This document shows, in pieces, positions 10,726-21,178 of a DNA stretch of 64,000 nt. Under the pieces are notes generated by a model. The model was not told where the DNA came from and did no database searches. It saw only the letters and a list, made by a program, of their open reading frames with translations. Both the position numbers and the translations under genes were made by a program. Every line of letters begins with the position of its first letter. Position 1 is the first letter of the stretch. Source of the DNA: Salticus scenicus (taxonomy: Eukaryota; Arthropoda; Arachnida; Araneae; Salticidae); NCBI GenBank assembly GCA_963930645.1, contig OZ005662.1, forward strand, positions 78,027,841 through 78,091,840, given 5' to 3'.

Positions 10726-10796
10726 TACCAGAGCCGGGAATCGAACCCGGGCCTTCCGCTTGACGCGCGGATGCTCTACCACTGAGCTACCCTGGG
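10726..10796 (-). tRNA. tRNA-like sequence, anticodon position GTC, SINE-embedded
   Basis: Read on the minus strand it folds as a cloverleaf. The acceptor CCCAGGG pairs with CTCTGGT (six of seven positions), the D-stem is GCTC/GAGC, the anticodon stem TCCGC/GCGGA, and the T-stem CCGGG/CCCGG. The A box TAGCTCAGTGG and B box GGTTCGATTCC fit RNA polymerase III promoters. The loop GCGTCAA would place GTC (Asp) as anticodon but has C instead of the near-universal T at position 33, and there is a C-T mismatch at 1-72. A functional tRNA is therefore doubtful, and a SINE head is more likely. Confidence 0.5.
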
Positions 10797-11084
10797 TGAT
10801 AACCAGCTAGGCATTTCTCACATAATATTCATTGGCAAGGTCACCGAGTCCGCAAACGCAGCTATATCAAGTGACATAATTATTCGTGGCACAACTCCAA
10901 TAGACCACGAAATTTTAATTTAGAAAGTCTTTATTTATCAACCTAAATTAATTTAGAAAATTTGGAGTGGAAGGATGATTTTTATACCAACTAATTTTAA
11001 TTTAGAAAGTCTTTATTTATCAACCTAAATTAATTTAGAAAATTTGGAGTGGAAGGATGATTTTTATACCAACTATGTGAAAAA

Positions 11085-11155
11085 TACCAGAGCCGGGAAT
11101 CGAACCCGGGCCTTCCGCTTGACGCGCGGATGCTCTACCACTGAGCTACCCTGGG
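11085..11155 (-). tRNA. tRNA-like sequence, second copy
   Basis: This is identical to the copy 359 bp upstream over the whole 71-nt cloverleaf, including the C at position 33 and the 1-72 mismatch. The identity implies a recent duplication of the block. Confidence 0.5.
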
Positions 11156-11291
11156 TGATAACCAGCTAGGCATTTCTCACATAATATTCATTGGCAAGGT
11201 CACCGAGTCCGCAAACGCAGCTATATCAAGTGACATAATTATTCGTGGCACAACTCCAATAGACCACGAAATTTCGTGTAAGTATATCGAT

Positions 11292-11440
11292 CACTGTAAA
11301 AAATATATCCTATTTGCTGCCAGAATGTCTCTGTAATTAGAGAAAATACGCGTAATTTACGAAAAAATTACGTTATCAGAACGTATTTTTTCAAATTACA
11401 GAGAATTTCTGGCAGCAAATAGGACATAGTTTTCACAGTG
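11292..11440. mobile_element. CACTGT foldback MITE, subfamily A
   Basis: A full-length 149-bp palindrome from CACTGTAAAAAATATATCC to the inverted TTTTCACAGTG. The flanking dinucleotide on both sides is AT rather than the TA seen at most copies. Confidence 0.85.
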
Positions 11441-11543
11441 ATACTAACAGTTTTGTTACAGAATTACATTAAATAAATAAATAATAAATAATTTGCGATC
11501 TTTATTCATCTTTATAACTGTTTGAAGTGCACTATTGTGTACT

Positions 11544-11716
11544 GCATTGTCGAAAAAAAAAAGTCCCGTTTGCTACAGTTTGCTGCCAGACATTTTCTGT
11601 AATTCAGAAAAATACGTACTACCAGCGGAAAAATTACGTTGATAGAACGTATTTTTATGAATTACAGAATATTTCTGGCAGCAAACTGCAGCAAATAGGG
11701 CATTTTTTTCACAGTG
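11544..11716. mobile_element. CACTGT foldback MITE, subfamily C
   Basis: This 173-bp palindrome has the duplicated 'tttgctacagtttgctgccag' style left arm, and the right arm repeats 'ctggcagcaaactgcagcaa'. The left tip is mutated to CATTGTCG. The right tip CAGTG is followed by TA. Confidence 0.75.
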
Positions 11717-11719
11717 TAC

Positions 11720-12090
11720 ACTGTACATAAAAAACAAACCGTCGCTAATTTTTCACTAATTTTCTCTACTTCGACGTTAATAAGCTCAAACATTCAGTCA
11801 CTCTGATGAATAAGAAAATGGTTAAGCATGATATACTCATCACCTTGAAAACTATCTAAATTTTCATGACTTTTTGCAGGAAAACGAGATAGAATTCTTA
11901 TACATTACAGTGTATGAGATCCAATGATTTTCAGTTTGTTTTGATAATGTTGAATTGATTAAAACAAAGAAATATATATATTTATATTACATTGCAAAAT
12001 TATGTATTATTATTATGGGAAATGATGTGCTAATTACTTATACTTCTTTTTAAAGTAAGCATGAATTAAATGGCGCATTTACTTTGTATC
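11720..12090. other. no recognised content
   Basis: AT-rich sequence with no gene, terminal repeat or tandem structure that I can support. Confidence 0.4.
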
Positions 12091-12094
12091 AGGA

Positions 12095-12214
12095 TTAGAG
12101 TCCTGCACGGGCCGGTTTTAAACCGACCTGAACCCGACAGGTGAATTTTACGTCAACCCGAAACCCGACCCGAACACCCCCAAAAAAATTTCGGCAATCC
12201 GACACCCGAACCGA

Positions 12215-12257
<43 letters not shown>

Positions 12258-12365
12258 CGTCAACCCAAAAACCGAGCCGAAGGTGCAATAAAGAAATTTT
12301 ACAACCCGAACCCACTGCCTTTATACCCGAATACGACTTCTTTCACCCGAAACCCGAAAAGTAAA
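12095..12365. repeat. degenerate CCCGAA repeat with poly-A
   Basis: From 'gagtcctgcacgggccgg' onward the sequence is a loose repetition of ACCCGA/CCCGAA units, interrupted at about 12219-12255 by a poly-A run. Hexamer-rich ends of this form are known at the termini of some hAT-type non-autonomous elements. A matching opposite end is not visible, so the classification is open. Confidence 0.45.
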
Positions 12366-12369
12366 TGAA

Positions 12370-12907
12370 GATAAAAAATTCGTCTAAAAATCATGCAAAA
12401 CTTTTTTAAATTATAAAATAACGTAAATTTTCATTGTCACACATTTAGTAAGTTATTTTAAAATGAATTTAAAATGTGATTATTAACTGTATTAAATTAA
12501 AAATTAAAAAATCTGAAAAATAGATCAAAAATAATTTTTAACCATTTATGTGAGTTGTGAATTTCAAAAGTAAAAAAAATGTACTTCAATGTAAGTGTTA
12601 GTAATTTATGGTTTAATTCTTAAGACATATATTATGTTTGTGAAAGATATGGTTATCGAATGTTAATAAGTTATTTTAGGTATTTAAAGGAATACAAGTT
12701 AGGCACCATAGAGAGTGGCAAAAAGAGAGCTGTAGATTTACATTAAAAAGTGTGCTTTTGTTGATATTTTTTAAATTGACCCGAAATTGCTTAAAATATA
12801 TCTTAAAAGTTTTTTAAAGCATTGACGATGTGTCATTTGAGTTCCCTAAAAATCTTATAGAATCCATAGGATATTTTTCACTAGAACACTTGGCAAGCTT
12901 AAGGAAA
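12370..12907. other. no recognised content
   Basis: AT-rich sequence between the CCCGAA repeat and the left end of the Tc1-like element. No frames, inverted ends or tandem repeats are supported. Confidence 0.4.
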
Positions 12908-13252
12908 TACACTAAGCGACAAAAAAAAAAAAAAAAAAAAAAAACTGCAGAAAATTTGACTTGTAACTTTTGATTTTGTAATAACTTAAAAACTAATGAT
13001 TGAAATAAATAAAACTGTTATGTTTGTATAATACAAAAGTCATAACATGTTACCTATGTGCATTTTTGATTTAAAAATTCGCTTTATTACACTCTACGAA
13101 GCATTTAATAAAAATCTACAGAAAATGTTCTTTTTAAACGTAATATAATAAACATATACTTTGCATTCTATTAAGATTTACTATATGAAATAAACAAGTA
13201 CTATTTTAATGTATGAAATAAAACTATTCATTTGTTAGATGTAAACAATTAT

Positions 13253-14377
13253 TTAATAAAAATATGTATTCTGGATTGGATAATTGCGCCTTTATATGGA
13301 ATTACTGCTTTAATGCGCAATGGCATAGTATTTTACAGTTTTTTAACATGAAACTCAGAAATTTCACTGCGCCAAATATCATAAATATTTTTTTCTAGCT
13401 CTTGCAAAGTTGTAGGCTACAAATTTCTAATCAACATCCTCTTTTATAGAGGAAAAATTTTCGAGCGGATTGAGATTAGGACAATTTTCAGGTCTAATAA
13501 AGAAGAAAGCATGCGATTAAATTGTGCGATTTAATTTTAAGTAAAAAAGTTATGATAACTTACAAAATTATAGATGCTCATGAGAATGGATAAGTAATTT
13601 TAAAAACTTGAAACAAATAAACGAACCACAGGCGCCATGTAAGAAGTTTTATTATCATCTTGAAATGCTGATAATCGAAGAGTCTGAAATACCTCCAAAG
13701 TAGTCGGTCAGGCATCAATTTTTTAATAGCCAAGTTTTATTTTGTGTTAGTCGATACCTTGAACATAAAATTTTGCCATACTCACTGAAAAATTGTGCAT
13801 TTTCGTATCGTAATGTACGGGGAATCCGTCATTGTTTTAAAAGCGCGATTTTTATTAAGTCAGTCACATTTTCGTGATCAGATCTGCTTGTTTCTGTCAG
13901 TTTGAAATAAATCAAACTTGACTCATCAGAGAGAACAATTAACCCAATCATTTTTTAATATTTTTTAACCCTTTAAAGTCTTGGTTTTCTAATTATTTTC
14001 GTTATGAATGGATTTTTTTTCAGATTTTCTGACAATTAAACCTGCTTTGTTTAATAGTTATTGCACTGTATTTAGATAATTTATGTTACTATACACTTTT
14101 TCTGAACCCCTTCTATGTTTTAAACGTAATACAAGCTGAATTTTTAAGCACTGGCTTTTTTAACTTGTGGTCATCTCGACTGAATGAGTACCGTGGCCGC
14201 CTAAGGATAAATGTGCACTTTAAACAGCTAAAAAATGTCATACCTTGTTACAAACCAGATCATTAATATTTTGTTAACATTTAATCATTTTAACATCCCA
14301 CGTATTAAAATATATTTTTGATTTCCACTCTAAAATTAATAATTTTGTGGTATCATTAATTGCCAAGTTCTTGCCAT
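13253..14377 (-). pseudogene. Tc1-like DDE transposase pseudogene
   Basis: This is a decayed transposase for cut-and-paste movement at TA sites. On the minus strand the signatures appear in the right order across several frames: a start like MARTWQL near 14377, RRPRYSFSRDD (the GRPR linker that joins the paired-type DNA-binding halves) near 14195, NKAGLIVRKS near 14050, and LSDESSFDLF near 13930 (the second catalytic Asp region, usually FSDES.F). NCPNLNPLENF near 13480 carries the third catalytic acid (usually SPDLNPIEN), and a short tail ends at the TAA at 13253. The span of 375 codons fits the normal 340-350 residues. No single frame is open for long, so it cannot be translated. Confidence 0.75.
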
Positions 14378-14759
14378 TTTTTAAATTCTTTCTAAAATTG
14401 CAATTTTCCGAACAATTGCAACTTGTTTTTAACACTTGGCTCAATTCTAAATTGCACGTGGAACACAGCGTAATAAAATCTGTCAAAAATTTACTTTTGA
14501 AACAATAAAATTAGCGATTACAGAAAGAACAAGAAAGAAAAATCATGCAGTACGCATTGATTAGTAACACTTTCCAACTGCATACAATTGTTGTATCGAA
14601 TAACGATTATTATTCTTTGCCTACGTTATCGCACAACAGACAGAAGAGCTGAAAAACTTACAGATAGACTAATTGATTTTAAAATTACTCTTAGGCATTT
14701 TGGAAAGTGTTAAAAAGGCTTAACGCAAAAGAAAATGCAGCTGTTAGATTATAATTACA

Positions 14760-15881
14760 GCTTTTGATCTCTCTGAATATTTTGCTGTAGCCCTGTAAAT
14801 CTGAAAGTTAATCATATCATATTCTATATAAAAATATATTTTAGAATATTAATAACACATGTCAATATTTTTAAGATTTTTGCAGTAGAAAGTTTTTCAA
14901 ATATAACTTTTAAAATATTCTGTCCTAAAACATAACACATTGTTTTTTTTTATTGTTGTTGTTGGTGTCCCTGTGAACAAACTAGTTGTACAGGACCTAT
15001 TAATGACATTTTAAATAGGAAATATTCCATAGGGAACTTGAGTGTATCATTTTTAAAAAATTCTCAAAATATTCACGGATGATAGGAGCCGGAGGCAAAC
15101 AGATAGAAAGGTAGACAATCAGACAGACACATGCACAAATTGAAATCACACTCCCACTAAAATTATAAGAAAGTGTTAAAACTCTCATGTAAACAAAAGT
15201 GCTATTCCAGCAAATTTTTATTAATACCTCTTAACGTAACTGATTATTTTTGTGTGGCCCTGTAAATATAATGCTAACCATACTATATTACATAGAAGGC
15301 ACACTCTTTTGTGCATACGAATAATATATTTCAATTGCATTAAACTTTGTGTAAAATAAAATTAATAAAATTTGGTTTATAAAAATAACTCTCATGCAAC
15401 ACAATGCTTTGGAGTACTTTGTAGTGCCCCTGTACACAAAACCAGTTAGAAATGTACTCTATTTTACATAGGAAACATCCTATAGGGAATTGAATAACAT
15501 ATTAAAATTTCATTAAAGTTTCTATGCATTTAAGGTATTAAAATTTGATTTATAGAAACTCCTCTCATAGAACACAATGCTTTCGAATACTTTTGGGTGT
15601 CCCTGTACACAAACCAGAAGAGGTATCCATTCCATTTTCAATAGGGAACATCCGATAGAGAACTTCAATAAAATATATCGGTTTAAAGAAATTCCATAAA
15701 TATTTACGGGAATTAGAGCGCAGAAAACAGATAGGGAGACAGACAGACGGACAGAAGAACACTCAGACAGATACACAAATTGAAATTATATTTACACTAA
15801 AAAAAATGATAGAAAATGTCAAAAACGCTTAATGTAAATGAAAGTACAATTCTAGCATTTTTTTATTAATAGCTCTTAATA
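14760..15881. repeat. ~174-bp satellite array, left part
   Basis: The units share 'gtgtccctgtacacaaacc', 'aggaacatccgatagtgaact' and 'aataacatat'. Copies of the first motif lie near 14967, 15421 and 15597. The block closes with 'ttagagcgc' and a GACAGACAGACGG run at about 15735-15770, then 'aaaacgcttaatgtaaa'. The array is interrupted at 15882 by a TA-flanked guest element. Confidence 0.8.
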
Positions 15882-17177
15882 CACTGTAAATACAAGTGTC
15901 TGAAATTCAGGCACAATTGCGTCTGAAACGGGTGTTTAATTTTAAGTTGCTAAAAAGTGTCTTAAAAGGCACATCGTTTCACACTCGAAACGTCTGAAAT
16001 TCCGCCATCTTTGATCCTGTCTGAAGTGAATATTTTTCATAAATATAAAGATGCGTTTTATACTGTTTACCTGTGAGAAATAGATTTTAGAATCTCCTAG
16101 AGCATAGAATATATATATATTAATAATTTTTACATTAATTGTCCCCGGCGTGAATCGAACTGACAACCAATGGATTCAAAGTCAAGCGTCCTCCCAATCA
16201 TACCATCGGTGCTCACGCTATACCCTGCTTGTATAACGAAATATATTCTAGTATCCTTAAAACAAATTGAAGTTTTATGTCTTTGCAATAAAACTGTTCA
16301 TAAGAAGTAAAGCTTAATACATGTTATTTTAAATTTCATGTGTAGAGGTTTAGAGTTTTTTTTTTTTTTTTTTTTGTAAAATGTTTAATAAATATGAAAA
16401 AATAGTAGCCTATGGATTTTAAACGATTATTTATTTATTTATTTTTTTTTATTTTTTTTTAACTGGTATTTCCAAGAAAACAAACTATATACATGAAACC
16501 AAAAAAAAAAAAAAAAAAAATTCTCGTTTACATTTTGAAGTGTAGGGAAACAAAATAATTTTTAAAAAGCGAAAAAAAAAGATTAATTATGCACAAATTG
16601 TTAAAGATTGTTTAGCTACGAATTCGCTTTCTTAGCTACAAGTTACATGCTCCGTTTATCTAAATATTTTTTTTTATTTATTACATGTGAGAATTTTAAA
16701 TAAAAATTAACTTTGCTTTTTAATTTTTAACATAATAAGATCCGTGTCTAAGTATTTTAAATAAGTTAACTACTTATATTACATAAAATAATGTCAAATT
16801 TATTTGTTAAAAAAAATGTTAAAACAGGTTATGCATGCTGCTTAAAGTAGACTCCATATGGAAAATTTGTTAAGTAATACAAGTGTCTGAATTTCTAAGT
16901 GTCTGAAATATGTAATGTCTGAATTTTTAAGTGCCTAAATTGTAAAATGTCTGAACTTTTATGTGTCTGAAAATGTTATATGTCTTAAATTCAGACATAT
17001 CAACCTTATTCAGACACTTAACTGAGTTCATTTACAAAAAAGACACTTACGTGTCTTAATTTAAGACAGCACATGCGTCTGAAATTTTGCATGCGTAAGT
17101 GTTTCAGACATTTATGTGTCTGAATTGACATTTCAGACACACTTCTGTCTGAATTTAAGACGCTTCTATTTACAGTG
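15882..17177. mobile_element. TIR element rich in TGTCTGAA
   Basis: This 1296-bp element runs from CACTGTAAATACAAGTGTCTG to the inverted CTTCTATTTACAGTG with a TA at each side. Removing it restores the satellite sequence ('agctctta' joined to 'ataattgaatattttt', compare 17790-17815). That makes TA the target duplication and Tc1/mariner the likely class. Both terminal regions carry many TGTCTGAA-type octamers, direct on the left half of the right block and inverted further right. The middle holds a tRNA-like relic. No transposase is recognisable. Confidence 0.8.
16141..16219 (-). ncRNA. tRNA-like relic (Gln-like loop)
   Basis: On the minus strand the loop CTTTGAA matches that of tRNA-Gln (TTG), and GTTCGATTC is a good B box. 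TGGTATGATTGG could be the A box. Acceptor, anticodon and T stems have several mismatches, so this is a decayed tRNA or SINE head rather than a working gene. Confidence 0.4.
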
Positions 17178-19718
17178 TATAATTGAATATTTTTGTGTCA
17201 CCCTGTAAATCTAATGGTAACCATGCAATATTCTATGCAAAGCATTATTTTGTGCATATAAATAACATATTTCAATTTCCTAAAACTTCGTTGAAAGTTA
17301 TTAAAATTTGATTTATAGAAATATCTCACAAAGAACGTAATGCTTTGGAGTACTTTTGAGTGTCCCTGTATATAAAACAGAGTTGGTATGTAATCTATTT
17401 TATATAGGAAACATCCAATAGTGAACTTCAATAACATATTTCAATTTCATGAAGATATTTTACAATAAAGGTATGAAAGTATGGTTTATACAAATACCTC
17501 TCATAGAACACAATTCTTTAAAATACTTTCGGGTGTTCCTGTACACAAACCAGTAGAGGTATAAACTGCATTTTCAATAGGAAACATCCAATAGTGAACT
17601 TGAATAACATATATCAGTTTCAAAATATTCATTAAATATTTGCGGGTATTAGAGCGCGGGCAGACAGACAGACGGACAGACGGATAGATACACAAATTGA
17701 TATCATATTCACACTTAAAAAAATGTTAGGAAGTGTTAAAAACGCTTAATGTAAACGAAAGTAGAATTGTAGCAAATTTTTAATAATAGCTCTTCATATA
17801 ACTGAATATTTTTGTGTCACCCTGTAAATCAAAAGCTAATCATGCTATATTCCATGTAAAGCATTCTTTTGTGCGTATAAATAACATATTTCAATTTCCT
17901 AACACTTACTGGAAAGTAAAGTTATTAAAATTTGATTTATAGAAATATCTCTCATAGAACGCAGTGCTTTAGAATACTTTTGAGTGTCCTTGTATATAAA
18001 ACAGTGTTGGTATTTAATCCATTTTATACAGAAAAAATCCAATAGTGAACTTGAATAACATATTTCATTCCATTAAGATATGTGTACTGTAAAGGTAAGA
18101 AAATATGATTTATAGAAATGCCTCTCATAGAACATAATGCTTTCGAATACTTTCGGGTGCCCCTGAACACATATCAGTGGAGGTATAAACTCCATTTTCA
18201 ACAGGGAACATCCGATAGTGAACTGGAATAACATATTTACATTTCATTAAGATATGTGTACAGTAATAGTATGAAAATACGATTTATAGAAATACCTGTC
18301 ATAGAACGCAATGCTTTAAACTACATTCGGGTGTCCCTGTATACAAACCAGTAAAGGTATAAACTCCATATTCAAAAGGGAACATCCGATAGTGAACTTG
18401 AATAACATATATCAGTTTTAAGAAATTCCACAGATATTTACGGGAATTAGAGCGCGGAGAGACACACAGATGGACAGACAGACAGACAAACCGAAGTCAT
18501 TAACACTTTTCAACCTTGTTGGGAAGTGTTAAAAATGTTATAAAGTGTTAAAAACGCTTAATGTAAACGAAAGTACACTTTTAGCAAAAATTTATTAATA
18601 GCTCTTTTTATATAACTGAATATTTTTGTGTCGCCCTGTAAATCTAAAGCTAATCATGCTATATTCTATGCAAAGCATTTTCTTTTGTGCTTATAGATAA
18701 CACATTTCAGTTTCATAAATCTTCGCGCAAAGTAAAGTTATTAAAATTTATATTATAAAAATATCTTCATAAAACGCAATGCTTTGAAATAATTTTGTGT
18801 GTCCCTGTACACAAATCAGTGGTGGCATTTGCTCCATTTTATACAGGAAACATCCGATAATGAACTTGAATAACTTATTTCAATTTCATTAAGATTTGTG
18901 TACAGTAAGGGTATGGAAATATGGTTTATAGAAATGCCTCTCATAGAACACAGTGCTTTGAAACACTTTTGTGTGTCCCTGTATACAAATCATTTGTGGT
19001 ATTTACTCCATTTTATACAGGAAACATCCGATAGTGAACTTGAATAACATATTTAAATTTCATTAAGATTTGTGTACAGTAAGGGTACGGAAATCTGGTT
19101 TATATAGAAATGCCTCTCATAGAACACAATGCTTTGAAATACTTTAAGGGGTCCCTGTACACAAACTAGTAGAGGTATAAACTCCATATTCAACAGGAAA
19201 CATCCGCTAGTGAACTTGTACAATATATTTCAATTTCATTAAGATTGTTGTACAGTAAGGGTATGAAAATATGGTCTATAGAAATGCCTCTCATAGAACA
19301 CTATGCTTTGAAATATTTTAGGGGGTCCCTGTACACAAACTCGTAGTGGTATAAACTCCATATTCAACAGGAAAACATCCGCTAGTGAACTTGTACAATA
19401 TATTTCAATTTCATTAAGATTGTTGTACAGTAAGGGTGTGAAAATATGGTTTATAGAAATGCCTCTCATAGAACACAATGCTTTGAAATATTTTCGGGGG
19501 TCCCTGTACACAAACCAGTAGAGGTATAAAATCCATTTTCATTAGGGAACATCCGATAGTGAACTTGAATAACATATATCAGTTTCAAGAAATTCCATAA
19601 ATATTTACGAAAGTTAGAGCGCGGACAGACAGACGGACAGACGGACAGACAGACAGACGAACAGACAGACAGACAAACCCAAGTCATAAAAACTTTTCAA
19701 CCTTGTTGGAAAGTGTTA
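17178..19718. repeat. ~174-bp satellite array with higher-order blocks, right part
   Basis: The 'tgtccctgtacacaaac' motif recurs at roughly 17361, 17533, 17985, 18157, 18331, 18800, 18973, 19149, 19324 and 19499, mostly 172-176 bp apart. The breaks in this rhythm mark block ends: a GACAGACAGACGGACAG run, an 'aagtgttaaaaacgctta' link, then 'tgtgtcaccctgtaaatct' opening the next block (17195, 17813 and 18628). Blocks therefore hold two, three and five units. The three 19.1-19.5 kb units are the most alike. An inverted single unit lies at 57960-58150. Confidence 0.85.
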
Positions 19719-19764
19719 AAAATGGAAAATATCCATGTGCGGCTTTTTTTTTGTCGCTTTGTGT

Positions 19765-19970
19765 ATATAATTCCAAAGGAAAAATCAACAGCTTCTGAAA
19801 CGAAGTTACAAAGGAAAAAAAAATCATATAAAAAAGGCAGGACTTGTTAAATTTTCCACAGAAACAGGAAGAAAATGAAGGTAAAACGATGGGTAAAAGA
19901 AATTAGAAATTTTTTTTAATAAAGTGATTATATAATTGAAAACCCATAATTTGTTTAAATTTTGTGGCAA
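19765..19970. other. no recognised content
   Basis: A short AT-rich interval between the Tc1 right end and a TTAA-flanked MITE. Confidence 0.4.
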
Positions 19971-20445
19971 TTAACCCATTTTATCCCAACTTACTTATTT
20001 TGCTTAAATTTGAGAAAAATTATATTTTTTAAGGTTAATTAAACCTAAATAAACTAAATACAACAAAATTTGAATACACCTTGTACACAGGACATTGAAA
20101 TAAAGAGGATGAAATTTGCACTTATATGGTTTAGTATTCTCTTCAATAGTGAAAAGGGCTTTCCGAGTATAAAGTTATGCTTTATCTATATAATACTTTC
20201 TTATTTACATGATAGTTCTCCAGAAAGAATTTTCAACCGCAAAGAGAAGATAAAGCACGCCCCCTAATGTAATGATTAAACAAAGATTCCAGATGGAGGA
20301 GGTGAGACACATAACACGCTAGCAGAAGCTTATGTATACCATTATATATTCCAGCTGACAAAATATTAGCACCAAGCAAATTCTGATTTCTATGTGCTAT
20401 TTTTCAGCTGTCCTTTAAATAGGACAATGGGATAAAATGGGTTAA
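19971..20445. mobile_element. piggyBac-type MITE (TTAA, CCCATTTTATCCCA)
   Basis: The element is bounded by TTAA on each side, with inverted ends CCCATTTTATCCCAAC and the complementary ...ATGGGATAAAATGGG. A TTAA target and CCC-starting ends are characteristic of the piggyBac superfamily. The 65-codon frame inside (20070-20267) has no recognised domain. Confidence 0.7.
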
Positions 20446-20449
20446 ATAG

Positions 20450-21132
20450 TTTATTTTCTAAAATATTTATGTGTTTTAGATTTAAAAAAAAAAAGTTTGA
20501 ACTATCATTTTATATATTAATTATGAGAAAATTAAAAAAAAAACAAGGATATTATACGTTAAAAAATTATAGGTTGATGAATTATAATAAAAACACTCTT
20601 TTAGAAAGATGCTTAGTATTGATTTGTGTTATGTTTTTTCAATTACATTAAAAAATTCCCATCTAGAAAAAAAAAAAAAAAAAAAATTAAAAATGTGGGC
20701 ATTATAGAGTTATGTAATAAATTACTTTATTCAGTATGAAAAGTAAAAAATAGTTTGTGATCAATATTCGTTAATATTTTCTTTTTATATATTTTCTTTT
20801 ATGTTAGGCGGATTATTTAAAACATGCATTCAAATAACAGATGCACATTTATTATTTTTTGAAATGATTTATTGCTTACAGATTTTCAAGATAAAGAAGG
20901 AAGAATGTCATCTTAAAAAGTTGTTGCTGAAAAAGTTGAATTTAAGAACGGATTTAAGGAGACGCAAGACGAAACCCAAAAGAAATAATTAAGCCGAGTA
21001 TTAGTGACAAGTTCAGAAATGTTGGTAAAAGAAAAAAGATCTAAAGTGAAGTAAGGAACCAATGGATGGGAAACTGAAAAGGAAAAATATATAGGAAAAT
21101 GAAACTGATGAAAAAAAAAATTGCACACGCAA

Positions 21133-21178
<46 letters not shown>

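Larger units (their letters stand above)
10671..11279 (-). repeat. tandem duplication of a tRNA-like SINE
   Basis: Two copies of a block are repeated with a period of 359 bp and are almost identical. Each holds a tRNA-like core, and an extra 82-bp direct repeat of the flank lies between them (about 10913-11040). A third, partly deleted copy at 37776-37880 shares both flanks of the tRNA-like core. That marks this as an interspersed repeat rather than a simple tRNA gene cluster. The core is bracketed by TATGTGAAAAATACC and its inverted partner GGCATTTCTCACATA. Confidence 0.7.
14565..19718. mobile_element. satellite-built element inserted in the Tc1 transposon
   Basis: This 5154-bp block begins TAACACTTTCCAAC and ends with the exact inverse GTTGGAAAGTGTTA. 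Inside it consists almost wholly of repeats of about 172-176 bp, arranged in larger blocks, plus a 1296-bp guest element. Each larger block ends in a small hairpin of the form AACACTTTTCAAC...GTTGGAAAGTGTT followed by TTAAAAA (18504-18533 and 19691-19717). No target duplication is obvious. It has no coding capacity. The termini suggest mobility, but a locally expanded satellite is the alternative. Confidence 0.55.
12910..19763 (-). mobile_element. Tc1-like transposon, interrupted
   Basis: The left end reads CACTAAGCGACAAAAAAA and the right end is its inverted form TTTTTTTGTCGCTTTGTG, each bordered by TA. A transposase relic lies at 13253-14377 on the minus strand. When the satellite element at 14565-19718 is subtracted, the remaining length is about 1.7 kb, the usual Tc1 size. 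The right-hand remnant after the insertion is only about 45 bp, so the insertion sits just outside the transposase start. The element is dead, with many stops and frameshifts. Confidence 0.75.

Noticed and set aside
10726..11155. Functional pair of tRNA-Asp genes
   Set aside because: C at position 33, the 1-72 mismatch and a third copy sharing the flanks point to an interspersed repeat; kept only as tRNA-like.
15522..15776. Frames encoding repeated VCPSVCLS-like peptides (also 17501-17695 and 19466-19687)
   Set aside because: They are translations of the GACAGACAG run and the 174-bp satellite units, not genes.
14565..19718. CRISPR-like array because of regular spacing
   Set aside because: The whole ~174-bp unit is repeated, with no short repeat alternating with unique spacers, and the DNA is eukaryotic.
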